Of a DNA stretch of 59,917 bases, positions 36,686-45,265 are shown piece by piece. The DNA is from a bacterium (lineage in GTDB: Bacteria > Thermotogota > Thermotogae > Mesoaciditogales > Mesoaciditogaceae), in NCBI GenBank assembly GCA_021800445.1, contig JAJYYZ010000007.1:1-59917 (forward strand). The letters are read 5' to 3'. Below the pieces are notes generated by a model, which had not been told where the DNA came from, did no database searches, and saw only the letters and a list, made by a program, of their open reading frames with translations. The number at the start of each line of letters is the position of its first letter. Positions within the stretch are counted from its first letter, which is position 1. A program made the position numbers and the translations under genes.

Positions 36686-37060
36686 GTGGCCGAAAAAATG
36701 TGGCATGGCGTTAATCGCACTGAAATTGAATGGGCACCGGTTATTGATTATTCTAAGTGTACAGACTGCGGATTGTGTTTGTTGAGTTGTGGAAATGCCG
36801 TTTTTGGTTTTTCGAAATCTCAACAAAAATACATCGTTGCAAATGGTGGAAATTGCGTTGTAGGGTGCACAACATGCGGAAAAGTATGTCCCGAAAAGGC
36901 AATATCTTTCCCAGAAGATTCTGCCAAACTTACTAAATCTGTGATTGTAAAATACAAGATTTTCCCGACGGTGAAAAAGGAACTTGATGCAAGACTTCAA
37001 AAATTTCCAGATCATGTAGTTTCGACAGGATCAAAGAAAGAAGGTAGTTTCAATGGCTGA
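36686..37060 (+). CDS. 4Fe-4S ferredoxin-like protein (first)
   Basis: 124 residues holding CTDCGLCLLSC and CVVGCTTCGKVC, enough cysteines for two 4Fe-4S clusters in a short ferredoxin core with extra N- and C-terminal tails. GTG 36686, nine bases after AGGAG, gives an N-terminus that parallels the next protein (AEKMWHGVNRTEIEW against AEDIFAKWHGLDRKKINW); ATG 36677 is too close to the ribosome site. The pair arose by duplication. It is probably an electron carrier controlled by the ArsR protein. Confidence 0.82.
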   Translation: MAEKMWHGVNRTEIEWAPVIDYSKCTDCGLCLLSCGNAVFGFSKSQQKYIVANGGNCVVGCTTCGKVCPEKAISFPEDSAKLTKSVIVKYKIFPTVKKELDARLQKFPDHVVSTGSKKEGSFNG

Positions 37061-37403
37061 AGATATATTTGCAAAATGGCATGGATTGGATAGAAAAAAG
37101 ATAAATTGGGGTCCCATAATAGATCCGAATAAATGTACGGGATGCGGATTGTGCGTTATAACATGTGGAGAAAAGCGAAATGTGTTTGGATACGATCCTG
37201 TCAATAAAAAAGCCGTTGTCATGTTTCAAGATCGCTGTATGGTTGGCTGCAACAATTGTCAAGTCGGATGTCTTTGGAATGCCATATCTTTTGAAACGGA
37301 TGAAGAATACATAAGAAGCCTTGCCAAAACAATTCCGGCCGAACAGATACAAAAAGAGTTAAAGGTAAAGTTGGAAGCAAATCCAAATCTCGTCATCGAA
37401 TGA
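37053..37403 (+). CDS. 4Fe-4S ferredoxin-like protein (second)
   Basis: 116 residues, a paralogue of the gene before it, overlapping it by eight bases. Cluster ligands are in CTGCGLCVITC and CMVGCNNCQVGC. The WHGLDR start and the KELKVKLEANPNLVIE tail are shared features. Both proteins may form a heterodimeric electron carrier. They end facing the lactate dehydrogenase/Etf genes, but run on the opposite strand. Confidence 0.82.
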   Translation: MAEDIFAKWHGLDRKKINWGPIIDPNKCTGCGLCVITCGEKRNVFGYDPVNKKAVVMFQDRCMVGCNNCQVGCLWNAISFETDEEYIRSLAKTIPAEQIQKELKVKLEANPNLVIE

Positions 37404-37406
37404 AAT

Positions 37407-37428
37407 AAGCGGGCATAAAAGCCCGCTT
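37407..37428. terminator. Hairpin between ferredoxin and glcD genes
   Basis: Perfect 8-bp GC-rich arms AAGCGGGC (37407-37414) and GCCCGCTT (37421-37428), six-base loop, four bases after the ferredoxin stop. The T-run is weak on both sides. It probably ends the plus-strand transcript and maybe also the minus-strand one. Confidence 0.65.
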
Positions 37429-37531
37429 AAAATATGTTAAACTCGAGAGATTATTTATCATCTTTGAGAACTCCAGCAGGTGTCTCTTCGGAAGATGCCC
37501 TTTGCCTTTCTCATTATACTTGTAAAAAGAT

Positions 37532-38947
37532 TCAGTATAACTTCCCGGGATTCATTATTCCGGTGGGATCGAAAATATCTTTTATTTTCTTCATGAAAAC
37601 GTATTGATCTGATTTTGTCTTTTTCAAGAGCACTTTTTTTATGAATCCCACTCCGTGCTCACCGCTTATCGCACCGCCCAGGCCGGCAGCCTTTAAGGCT
37701 ATTTTGTCGAGAATTTCTTCGGATAGATCTTTCCATTCCAAAGGATTTATCTCCTTTGGCTTCATCGGGGCAGGATGGATATTTCCGTCTGCCGCATGAC
37801 CTGCAACGGGAATCTGGACTTTGTACTCCGCAGAAATTTCAGAGATATACTGCATCATCTGTGGAATTTTGTCAGTCGGCACGACGACGTCTCCCGTTGG
37901 GGCGTAAGGATCAAAGGCCTTTATGCCTTCGAGCCAATTTCTTCTTATTCTCCATAATTTTTCGGAATTCGTCCTGTTATCGGCCACAAAGACATCCATT
38001 GCGCCTCCCGCGATGAGCGCTTTGCCGCCGATCTCGTAAAGGTCTTCTATCTCCTCTTTCTTTCTGCCCTCGTACTGGATCAAAAGATATGCGCCGGCCT
38101 CATCTTGAAATGGAAGTTTTATGTTGTTGTAAATGGATCCCAATTTCACGGAGATTCCGTCTATGAACTCTACCGCACTTGGAAGGGTTTTACTTTCTAT
38201 CATAAGCCTGCCGACATTCGAGATTGCGCTTTCCATATCTTTGAACGGGGCAAGCAGATCGACTGTCTTTCCGGGAAGCGGGATAAGGTTGAGATAAATC
38301 TTTGAAAATACCCCCAACGTCCCTTCGGATCCCACAAAGAGATGAATAAAATCGTATCCGGAAGAATCTTTTCTTCTCTTTCCACCGAATTCCACTATTT
38401 GTCCGTTTGGCATGACAACTTCAAGACCTATAACGTGATGGCCCGTGTTGCCATACTTTATGACCTTGCTTCCTCCCGCATTGGTCGCGACGTTGCCTCC
38501 TATGAAACTCGTCTCAACGCTCATAGGATATCCGGCGTAATACAATCCCGTGTCTGCGACTTTTTTACACAGATCGTTCGTGACGACCCCTGGCTCGACG
38601 ACAGCGACAAGGTTGTTTTTGTCTATTTCGATTATCCTGTTCATCTTTTCAACGGACAAAACTATTCCGCCGTAAAGCGGAACGTCCGCTCCGGCAAGTC
38701 CACTTCCAGCACCTCTCGGCGTTATGGGAATATGTTCTGCGTTTGCGAATTTAAGAATTTTGGATATCTGATCTGCATTCTCGACCTTTACAACGACTTC
38801 CGGCATATGTGCGTAATATTCTCCTCCCGCTTCATCATGGGAATAATTTTTAAGCGTTTCTTTATCTTCGTATATGACGGATGCGTCAGATGTCATCCTT
38901 CTTAACTCTTTTACAATTTTTTCGTCTACCTTTTTGAATTCATTCAT
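37532..38947 (-). CDS. FAD-linked lactate/glycolate dehydrogenase (GlcD/LctD type)
   Basis: 471 residues: FAD_binding_4 domain (VENADQISKILKFANAEHIP, TPRGAGSGLAGADVP, GNVATNAGGSKVIKYGNTGH, FVGSEGTLGVFSKIYL) and FAD-oxidase C domain ending GAISGEHGVGFIKKVLL and FDPTGIMNPGKLY. Lying directly after etfB-etfA, it matches the lctBCD layout of the electron-confurcating lactate dehydrogenase of Acetobacterium, which oxidises lactate with NAD+ while spending reduced ferredoxin. ATG 38947 overlaps etfA by eight bases. Confidence 0.88.
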   Translation of the reverse strand: MNEFKKVDEKIVKELRRMTSDASVIYEDKETLKNYSHDEAGGEYYAHMPEVVVKVENADQISKILKFANAEHIPITPRGAGSGLAGADVPLYGGIVLSVEKMNRIIEIDKNNLVAVVEPGVVTNDLCKKVADTGLYYAGYPMSVETSFIGGNVATNAGGSKVIKYGNTGHHVIGLEVVMPNGQIVEFGGKRRKDSSGYDFIHLFVGSEGTLGVFSKIYLNLIPLPGKTVDLLAPFKDMESAISNVGRLMIESKTLPSAVEFIDGISVKLGSIYNNIKLPFQDEAGAYLLIQYEGRKKEEIEDLYEIGGKALIAGGAMDVFVADNRTNSEKLWRIRRNWLEGIKAFDPYAPTGDVVVPTDKIPQMMQYISEISAEYKVQIPVAGHAADGNIHPAPMKPKEINPLEWKDLSEEILDKIALKAAGLGGAISGEHGVGFIKKVLLKKTKSDQYVFMKKIKDIFDPTGIMNPGKLY

Positions 38948-39917
38948 TTTTATCACCAAGTGCTTTCAAAAGTTCCGGCAGAATCTCGGTGGCGTCTCCC
39001 ACTATTCCGAAATCCGCGACGTTGAAGATCGGGGCATCGGGATCGGTGTTTACGGCGATAACGATATCCGAAGAGGACATGCCCGCTATGTGCTGGATTG
39101 CACCCGAAATGCCAAAGGCCATGTAAAGGTGCGGGCTGACAGTCTTTCCAGACAGACCCACCTGATGAGAATAAGGGATCCATCCCATATCCACCGCCGT
39201 GCGTGACGCACCGACGACCCCATTCAATTCTTTGGCCAGTGCGTAAAGCATTTCGAAATTCTTTTCGTCCCTCATCCCGCGTCCACCCGAGATGACAACA
39301 TCTGCTTCCTGAATTGGCAAATCCGTGCTTTCGTCTCTTTCGAATTTTATCCATCTGTAAGCGCTTTTGAAAAGTTCATCCTCTATTTCCGGCACAATGA
39401 TCTTTCTCTGGCTTTTATCGTACGAAATGGGCTTTTTTGATCTTGGCCTGACCGTTGCCATCTGCAGCCTTGTCTGGGTCCGTATCGTCGCCATAACATT
39501 TCCGCCTATCGCAGGCCTTGTCTGAAGCAAGGTGCCATCATCGCCTATTTCGAGTTTTGTGCAGTCGGCCGTAAGGCCTGTGTTGAGTTTGGTCGAAAGA
39601 ACAGGCATTATAGTCCTTCCGTACGTTGTTGCCGATGCTATGATTATCTGCGGATCGTATTTTTTGACGAGAGAAAAAATTATATTCGAATAAGTGTCCG
39701 GCAGAAAATGTTCAACCCTTTTGTCGTCAACTTTGTAAACGATATCCGATCCGTGATCGAAAAGGCTCTCTACGTCTTTAATTTCACACCCCAAAATCAC
39801 GCTTGAAAGTTCTACCTTTAGAGTGTCCGCAAGCGATCTGCCCCACGCTAAAAGTTCGTAAGAGACTGAATTTATCCTGTCTTCGCGAAATTCGGCAAGT
39901 GTCCATACGCCCGACAT
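38940..39917 (-). CDS. etfA: Electron transfer flavoprotein, alpha subunit
   Basis: 325 residues. N-terminal ETF domain (WGRSLADTLKVELSSVILGC, IIIASATTYGRTIMPVLSTK, LNTGLTADCTKLEIG) and C-terminal FAD domain (VVISGGRGMRDEKNFEMLYA, GASRTAVDMGWIPYSHQVGL, SGKTVSPHLYMAFGISGAIQ). It starts one base after the etfB stop region and overlaps glcD. With EtfB it would carry the bifurcating FAD pair for the lactate dehydrogenase. Confidence 0.94.
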   Translation of the reverse strand: MSGVWTLAEFREDRINSVSYELLAWGRSLADTLKVELSSVILGCEIKDVESLFDHGSDIVYKVDDKRVEHFLPDTYSNIIFSLVKKYDPQIIIASATTYGRTIMPVLSTKLNTGLTADCTKLEIGDDGTLLQTRPAIGGNVMATIRTQTRLQMATVRPRSKKPISYDKSQRKIIVPEIEDELFKSAYRWIKFERDESTDLPIQEADVVISGGRGMRDEKNFEMLYALAKELNGVVGASRTAVDMGWIPYSHQVGLSGKTVSPHLYMAFGISGAIQHIAGMSSSDIVIAVNTDPDAPIFNVADFGIVGDATEILPELLKALGDKNE

Positions 39918-40709
39918 TTAAATTATCTCCTTTGATTTGAGAAAATTCAAAAGTGCTTTTATCGAACTTTGAGGATCTTTTGATCTTACGATCTCGCCAC
40001 TTCTTGTTAATTTGGGATAAAATACCTTCACAACCTTTGTCGGAGATCCTCCAAGACCTATTTTGGATTGATCCGCCTCTATTGAAACAGAATCAAGACT
40101 TCCGATTTCGGCGAATTTGGCCTTCAATTTTCCAGAAAGATTCGGTATCCTCGGATCGTTTATCTCTTTAACAACGCTTATAAGTGCCGGCAGATCGACT
40201 TCGACGATCTCATGACCGCCTTCTATGGCTCTTTTGACCCTTACGTGTTTATCTGTAAGATCGACTATCTCGCTAACGTACGTGAGGACGGGAATTCCCA
40301 TCTGCGATCCGACTGAAGGCCCGACCTGGCCTGTCTCACCGTCTGTTGCGCGTTCACCGCAAAGTATAAGATCAAATCCGCCGACCTTTTTTATCGCCAT
40401 GGACAGAGTGTAGGCCGTCGCCCATGTGTCGGCTCCGGCAAAACGCCTGTCCGTCAAAAGATATCCGTCATCGCATCCTATCGAGATCGCATCCCTTATC
40501 GCATCCGAGGCAGACTGGGGACCCATCGTTATGGCCGTAATGTGGACATCTTTGAGCCTTTCTTTTATTCTGACGGCCTCTTCGACCGCGTACATGTCCA
40601 AAGGATTGAGTTCGGCCTCCATCTCGGATCTTACCATCGTGCCGGTTTTTTCATCCATTCTAACCTTGTCCGTTGCCGGAACCTGCTTTATCAAAACGCC
40701 TATTTTCAA
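39918..40709 (-). CDS. etfB: Electron transfer flavoprotein, beta subunit
   Basis: 263 residues from TTG 40709 (GGAGGT eight bases upstream). KIGVLIKQVPATDKVRMDEK, ELNPLDMYAVEEAVRIKERL, ITAITMGPQSASDAIRDAIS, DLILCGERATDGETGQVGPS are EtfB hallmarks; the last loop helps bind the second flavin or AMP. The order etfB-etfA-glcD is that of lactate-dehydrogenase/Etf complexes. The NADH-binding bifurcating class needs a tree or structure model to confirm. Confidence 0.93.
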   Translation of the reverse strand: MKIGVLIKQVPATDKVRMDEKTGTMVRSEMEAELNPLDMYAVEEAVRIKERLKDVHITAITMGPQSASDAIRDAISIGCDDGYLLTDRRFAGADTWATAYTLSMAIKKVGGFDLILCGERATDGETGQVGPSVGSQMGIPVLTYVSEIVDLTDKHVRVKRAIEGGHEIVEVDLPALISVVKEINDPRIPNLSGKLKAKFAEIGSLDSVSIEADQSKIGLGGSPTKVVKVFYPKLTRSGEIVRSKDPQSSIKALLNFLKSKEII

Positions 40710-40734
40710 TTTGAAACCTCCAATCCAAAATGGC

Positions 40735-40815
40735 ATATAGCCCATGGCGTATGGCACACAAAAAACAAAGCACTTCGACCATTAGCCATATGCTATGCAC
40801 CATGTGCACAATGTG
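40735..40815. repeat. Degenerate word-repeat spacer between etfB and aldA
   Basis: No gene seen. It is built from near-repeated words such as GCCCATGGCGTATGGCA and GCCATATGCTATGCACCATG. Similar word-like spacers occur between aldA and larA and between larA and rhaB. Confidence 0.4.
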
Positions 40816-40818
40816 CTT

Positions 40819-42264
40819 TCACTGCTTATTTTGATTATACTGCAAATAGACGACATGGGTATTTGTGAATTCTTCAACTCCGTGTTTTCCGTCATCTCCG
40901 CCTATTCCGGACTTTCTCCATCCCGCGTGGAATCCCTGCATTGCCTCGAAATTCTCGCGATTTATGTAAGTTTCTCCAAACTTTATTTCATTTGCCGCCC
41001 TCATGACAACGTCTATGTTTTGAGTGTATATTGAAGAGGTGAGACCATAATCGGAATCATTTGCCATCTCTATTGCCTCATCGAGGGTTTTGAATTTGAT
41101 TATCGGAAGCACGGGGCCAAAGATTTCTTTGTGAATTATTTCCATGTCCTGTTTGCAATTGATCAAAACTGTCGGCTTGTAGAAGAATCCTTTCTTTCTG
41201 TCTTCTGCCCTTCCGCCTGTTACCATCTTTGCGCCCTGTTCTATTGCACGCTTTACCATGCCATCTACAGATTTTAAGGCATTTGCATTTACAAGAGGTC
41301 CCATCTCGATCTCTTCGCGCAAAGGATCGCCGTAGGTTGTCTCTTTCATGGCATTCGTCATCTTATCTATGAACTTGTCCGCAATCTTTTCGTGAACGTA
41401 GACGCGCTCGGCGCAGTTGCATACCTGACCTGTGTTTATAACCCTTGAGTCCTTTATCGCCTTGACCGCAAGATCCACATCGGCATCGTCCATGACAATG
41501 GCAGGTGCTTTTCCTCCGAGCTCGAGCGAAACTTTTGTTATATTTTTCGATGCCAGTTCCATTATCTTCGATCCTGTTTCGACAGATCCTGTAAAACTGA
41601 CTATTCCGACCTTCGGATTCGAGGCAAGTTCATTTCCTACAACGGATCCCTTACCGCTTACAAGATTGAAGATGCCTGCGGGCAGATCGGTATGAGCCAC
41701 GATTTTGGCAAATTCAAAGGCGTTGTTTGGTGTATCGGAACTCGGCTTTATCACAACTGTGTTTCCTGTGATAAGCGCTGGGGCCATCTTTCTTGCTATC
41801 AAAAAGAACGGGAAGTTCCACGGCAGAATTCCTGCAACAACACCTATGGGCATTCTGTAAAGCAGGATGTTTTCGTTGGGTCTATCGCTTGGTATGATTT
41901 CACCTTCCAATCTTCTTGCCCACTCTGCCATGTAGTCGATGTAATCGGCCGTGAAATCCACCTCGACGCGGGCAAGAGATCGAATTTTGCCCTGCTCTTC
42001 GACTATCGTTGTTGCAAGCATTTCTGCATTTTTGCGAATCCCGTCCGCGATTTTTCTTAAATATTTCGCTCTCTCTATCGCAGGCAACTTTGCCCATTTT
42101 TTCTGTGATTCGTCCGCTGCATCGATGGCCTTTCGTGTGTCCTCGACAGTGCCTTCGGGACACTCTGATATCGTCTCTTCTGTCGATGGATTTATAACGT
42201 TGAAAAGCTTCCCCGATGATGAATCGACAAACTTTCCGTTTATAAACAACTGGTAACGCCTCAT
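40819..42264 (-). CDS. aldA: Lactaldehyde dehydrogenase (AldA type)
   Basis: 481 residues, ALDH fold. Catalytic Glu248 (SLELGGKAP) and Cys282 in NTGQVCNCAERVYV, the exact AldA-like context, and the C-terminal YINRENFEAMQGFHAGWRKS stretch recalled from E. coli AldA. It oxidises L-lactaldehyde to L-lactate with NAD+. GGAGGTG precedes ATG 42264. It links the rhamnose aldolase product to the lactate genes on either side. Confidence 0.92.
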   Translation of the reverse strand: MRRYQLFINGKFVDSSSGKLFNVINPSTEETISECPEGTVEDTRKAIDAADESQKKWAKLPAIERAKYLRKIADGIRKNAEMLATTIVEEQGKIRSLARVEVDFTADYIDYMAEWARRLEGEIIPSDRPNENILLYRMPIGVVAGILPWNFPFFLIARKMAPALITGNTVVIKPSSDTPNNAFEFAKIVAHTDLPAGIFNLVSGKGSVVGNELASNPKVGIVSFTGSVETGSKIMELASKNITKVSLELGGKAPAIVMDDADVDLAVKAIKDSRVINTGQVCNCAERVYVHEKIADKFIDKMTNAMKETTYGDPLREEIEMGPLVNANALKSVDGMVKRAIEQGAKMVTGGRAEDRKKGFFYKPTVLINCKQDMEIIHKEIFGPVLPIIKFKTLDEAIEMANDSDYGLTSSIYTQNIDVVMRAANEIKFGETYINRENFEAMQGFHAGWRKSGIGGDDGKHGVEEFTNTHVVYLQYNQNKQ

Positions 42265-42299
42265 AAAAACACCTCCAAAGAATTGAAATATTAATTCAA

Positions 42300-42432
42300 A
42301 TTTCGCATTATCGCTTCAGCAGATGTTTGAGCACGTAGCACGTGGCCTGTAGCGCAAAAGGAACTTTAGAAAAACTATTCACTTCTCACCTTTCACTGTT
42401 AACCGTTAGGGCATCCTGCCCTGCGCTCACAG
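42300..42432. repeat. Degenerate word-repeat spacer between aldA and larA
   Basis: No gene seen. It carries GAGCACGTAGCACGTGG, and TCACTTCTCACCTTTCACTG, a typical run of similar pentamers and hexamers. It resembles the spacers at 10.87, 40.74 and 43.73 kb more than any promoter. Confidence 0.4.
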
Positions 42433-42440
42433 TAAATAAG

Positions 42441-43718
42441 TCAATTCTTCATTCTTCCCACCACATACGGTCCCTCCGGAATCGCAACGATGAACGGATC
42501 TTTGATCGCCTCTTTAGCGATTTCAAATCCTTCATTTAAAGATTTTATAGGCCTTACAAAGGTTAATTCCTGATCTGATCTGTTGAGCGAAGAAAGTAAA
42601 AGGATATTCTTCGTCTTCTCGAAGACTTTTGTGAATTCCTGCACTTCCCATTGATCGCTTTCAAAAGTTTGTGGCGTGCTGTGCGAATCCAAAAAGGCTT
42701 CCGTACCCTTTTCTTTCAATTCGATCATGAGATTTTTAAAAGATGGTTTTCCGAATCCGAATTTGCACTCGGAGGTCATTATTATAAATCCGTCTTTTCT
42801 GACCAACTCGGAGGCCTCTACAAGACCTTTTGCGGTCTGGTAATAATTTTGATCGAGTGGATACCCCCCATTTGAGGTTATGACCACATCAGCCTCTTTC
42901 TCTATTTCAACTATTGAATGATCCGACACGAATTTACATCCGGCTTCGTGCGCTTTAAAGAGATCGCCCGAAAAGATTCCCGTTATTCGTCTTTGATCGT
43001 CCAAAGAAACATTTACCATGAAGTCGCATCCCGCGATCTTTGAGACACTTTTTGCCATCTCATCGACTGGATTCCCATCCAAAGAACAACTTTTGGATAG
43101 TGGATGGCCCATCGCATCGACACTGTGGAAGATCTTCAAAGTCTCAATTCCGGTGATGCCTGGACATATCGCTTTGCGTCCGCCGGAAAAACCTGCCATA
43201 AAATGTGGCTCGATAAGGCCCGTGCATATTTTCAGATCGGATTCGGCATAAATTTTGTTTATCAGGGCAGGACAATCGTAAACACCCTTTCCCAGATCAA
43301 CTATCATGGAATCGTTGTAGGCGTTATGGTTGATTATTTTTATCCCGTGCTTTAAAACTTCAGTTCCAAGCAATTCTTCGAACATTTCTTCTGACACAGG
43401 ATCGTGGGTGCCTATGGCTATGAGAATCGTTATCTTTTCGTCCCGGATGCCGGCCTGTTCCAACACTTCGATTAAAGGAGGGAGGATAATCGAATTTGGA
43501 ACAGGTCTCGTCGTGTCCGAGACGACTATGCATGCATTTCTCTTTCCTTTCGCAATATCGATCAAAGGTCTTGATAATATCGGACTTTGAAAGGATTCTT
43601 TTATTTCATCGATAGGGTCTCTGATTGGCTGTGTTTCGGGTTTTTTGAGTATAAGCGTATCTCCGGATAGATCCACGCTTTTAAAGCCTTTGCCATACCT
43701 TATATTTACTCGCATCAT
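42441..43718 (-). CDS. larA: Nickel-dependent lactate racemase LarA
   Basis: 425 residues from ATG 43718 (GAAGGTGA upstream). All catalytic residues known in Lactobacillus LarA have counterparts: His105 (GTHDP), His172 (EPHFMAGFSGG), Lys182 (GGRK, binds the nickel-pincer cofactor) and His198 (FHS). It interconverts L- and D-lactate. LarB, LarC and LarE, needed to build the cofactor, are not in the window. Set between AldA and the Etf-lactate dehydrogenase it would turn L-lactate from rhamnose into the D form. Confidence 0.88.
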   Translation of the reverse strand: MMRVNIRYGKGFKSVDLSGDTLILKKPETQPIRDPIDEIKESFQSPILSRPLIDIAKGKRNACIVVSDTTRPVPNSIILPPLIEVLEQAGIRDEKITILIAIGTHDPVSEEMFEELLGTEVLKHGIKIINHNAYNDSMIVDLGKGVYDCPALINKIYAESDLKICTGLIEPHFMAGFSGGRKAICPGITGIETLKIFHSVDAMGHPLSKSCSLDGNPVDEMAKSVSKIAGCDFMVNVSLDDQRRITGIFSGDLFKAHEAGCKFVSDHSIVEIEKEADVVITSNGGYPLDQNYYQTAKGLVEASELVRKDGFIIMTSECKFGFGKPSFKNLMIELKEKGTEAFLDSHSTPQTFESDQWEVQEFTKVFEKTKNILLLSSLNRSDQELTFVRPIKSLNEGFEIAKEAIKDPFIVAIPEGPYVVGRMKN

Positions 43719-43724
43719 TTCACC

Positions 43725-43850
43725 TTCTACAGTTCTCAGTCTCGAATGTCCAATCTCCAATCTCTTTTCTACGTGCTACGTCTTTTCTCTAATCTCCAAC
43801 GTCTAATCCCTTTTTTTGTTCACTGATTACGCGTTACTCGTTACGGCTTT
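43725..43850. repeat. Degenerate word-repeat spacer between larA and rhaB
   Basis: No gene seen. It has CTCTAATCTCC, CCAATCTCCAATCTC, CTACGTGCTACGTC and GCGTTACTCGTTACGGC. Two blocks, 43781-43797 and 43834-43852, recur with few changes and in swapped order at 10873-10901. Confidence 0.5.
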
Positions 43851-45263
43851 TTATGCGCTATATGCCATTTCCCATTTTTCATACGCTTTCTGCCATTCCT
43901 CGGTGTTTTGCGGATCGTACCGTGATATCTCAAATGATCTGCCAACGAGATCCGGAATATCGTCTGGCTTGATTTGCCCGTTTGCGATCATCTGGGACAG
44001 TCCATTTCCTATTGCCGTCGCCTCTATCGGACCTGCTTCAACCGCAAGGCCTGTCGAATTTGAAATGAACTGACAGATCAATTTGTTTCTCGTTGCACCG
44101 CCTACCATTCTTACCTTTTTTATCTTCCTTCCAGAAACTTCTTCGAGCCTTTCCAAACTCCACTTAGTTTTGAGAGCAATCCCTTCGAAGGCAGTTCTCA
44201 CAACTTCGTTTCGCGATTTTATGTGTTTTCCGAATTTTTCAGATTCTTTTATTATCGCAATTTCCATATCTTCCGGCTTTTGCAAATCGGCCGAATCGAC
44301 ATCTATCATGCCCGAAAAAGGCTTTGTGCTTTTTGCCATTTCAATGAGATCACCATATTCAACTTTCCATTTGCGCTTTAACTCTTCTATAAGCCACATG
44401 CCTGTAACATTAGAGAGTAATCTGTATCCTCCGTCTATACATCCCTCGTTTGCAAGGTTGTATTTCATCACATCTTCATTTTTGACAGGCATTTTTGAAA
44501 GCATTCCTTCCAAAAACCACGTGCCTGCGCTTATTATCATCGCATCCATATCGTCAACGCAGGCAAAGGCCGCGCCTGTATCGTGGGTTGGAGGGAAGAT
44601 AACTTTGAATTTCTTTCCTGACAATTTGGCATCACCCGCGATCGTGGAAGGATTGGCGATTTCCGGAAAGATATCGCCCAGATCAAAGGTCTTTATTATC
44701 TCTTTGTCCCACTCTTTCAAATAAGGATTGTAAATTTGGGTTGTCGTCGCGAAGGTGAATTCGATGGCCTTCCGCTCCGTCAGAAAATAGACAAACAAAG
44801 ATGGTATGCCGAGCAAAGTACTTGCGCACTCGATCGCTTTCATTTTCAAATCTTTCATTCCGATGATCTGGTAGAGTGTGTTAAATGGTTGGAACTGCGT
44901 GGGGGATCTGTCGAAAATCCATCTTTTTCCGACTTTATCAAGAGCCTTTGACATGGAATTGAATTTGTACGCATTTCTGTAATGCATTGGCATTCCAATC
45001 ATGTATCCACTCTTGTCTAAAAGTCCGAAATCTACGCCCCATGTGTCTATTCCGACAGACGTCAGATCGCCCTTCTGAAGGGATATTTCTATTGCCTTTA
45101 GAATATTTGAATAAATATCTAAAACATTCCAGTAATCGATGCCATTTAGATTGATTGGAATATTTTGAAATCTGTAAATTTCTTCTATATGAATTTTATC
45201 CTTTAAAGACAATAAAAAGGCCTTTCCCCCAGATGCACCTATGTCTATTGCCAGAAAGTTCAA
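43851..45263 (-). CDS. rhaB: Rhamnulokinase
   Basis: 470 residues of the FGGY kinase fold: FLAIDIGASGGKAFLLSLKD (phosphate-1), VGIDTWGVDFGLLDKSGYMI, PPTHDTGAAFACV, ISAGTWFLEGML and RMVGGATRNKLICQFISN (ATP site). It phosphorylates L-rhamnulose at O1. The start is TTG 45263 after GAGGGT, two bases after the rhaI stop. Normal length for the family. Confidence 0.9.
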   Translation of the reverse strand: MNFLAIDIGASGGKAFLLSLKDKIHIEEIYRFQNIPINLNGIDYWNVLDIYSNILKAIEISLQKGDLTSVGIDTWGVDFGLLDKSGYMIGMPMHYRNAYKFNSMSKALDKVGKRWIFDRSPTQFQPFNTLYQIIGMKDLKMKAIECASTLLGIPSLFVYFLTERKAIEFTFATTTQIYNPYLKEWDKEIIKTFDLGDIFPEIANPSTIAGDAKLSGKKFKVIFPPTHDTGAAFACVDDMDAMIISAGTWFLEGMLSKMPVKNEDVMKYNLANEGCIDGGYRLLSNVTGMWLIEELKRKWKVEYGDLIEMAKSTKPFSGMIDVDSADLQKPEDMEIAIIKESEKFGKHIKSRNEVVRTAFEGIALKTKWSLERLEEVSGRKIKKVRMVGGATRNKLICQFISNSTGLAVEAGPIEATAIGNGLSQMIANGQIKPDDIPDLVGRSFEISRYDPQNTEEWQKAYEKWEMAYSA

Positions 45264-45265
45264 GA

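Noticed and set aside
37404-37531. Extra small gene between the ferredoxin and glcD genes
   Set aside because: A short readable minus-strand stretch (HLPKRHLLEFSKM) has no start or ribosome site; left as spacer with a hairpin.
38342-38905. 187-codon plus-strand frame inside glcD
   Set aside because: It is antisense to the conserved FAD-binding region of glcD, has no ribosome site and a composition typical of shadow frames.
40735-43850. CRISPR array in the repetitive spacers
   Set aside because: The words are short, variable and unevenly spaced, with no constant repeat and unique-spacer pattern; no cas genes in the window.
44083-44724. 213-codon plus-strand frame inside rhaB
   Set aside because: Antisense to conserved kinase motifs; serine- and phenylalanine-rich shadow translation.
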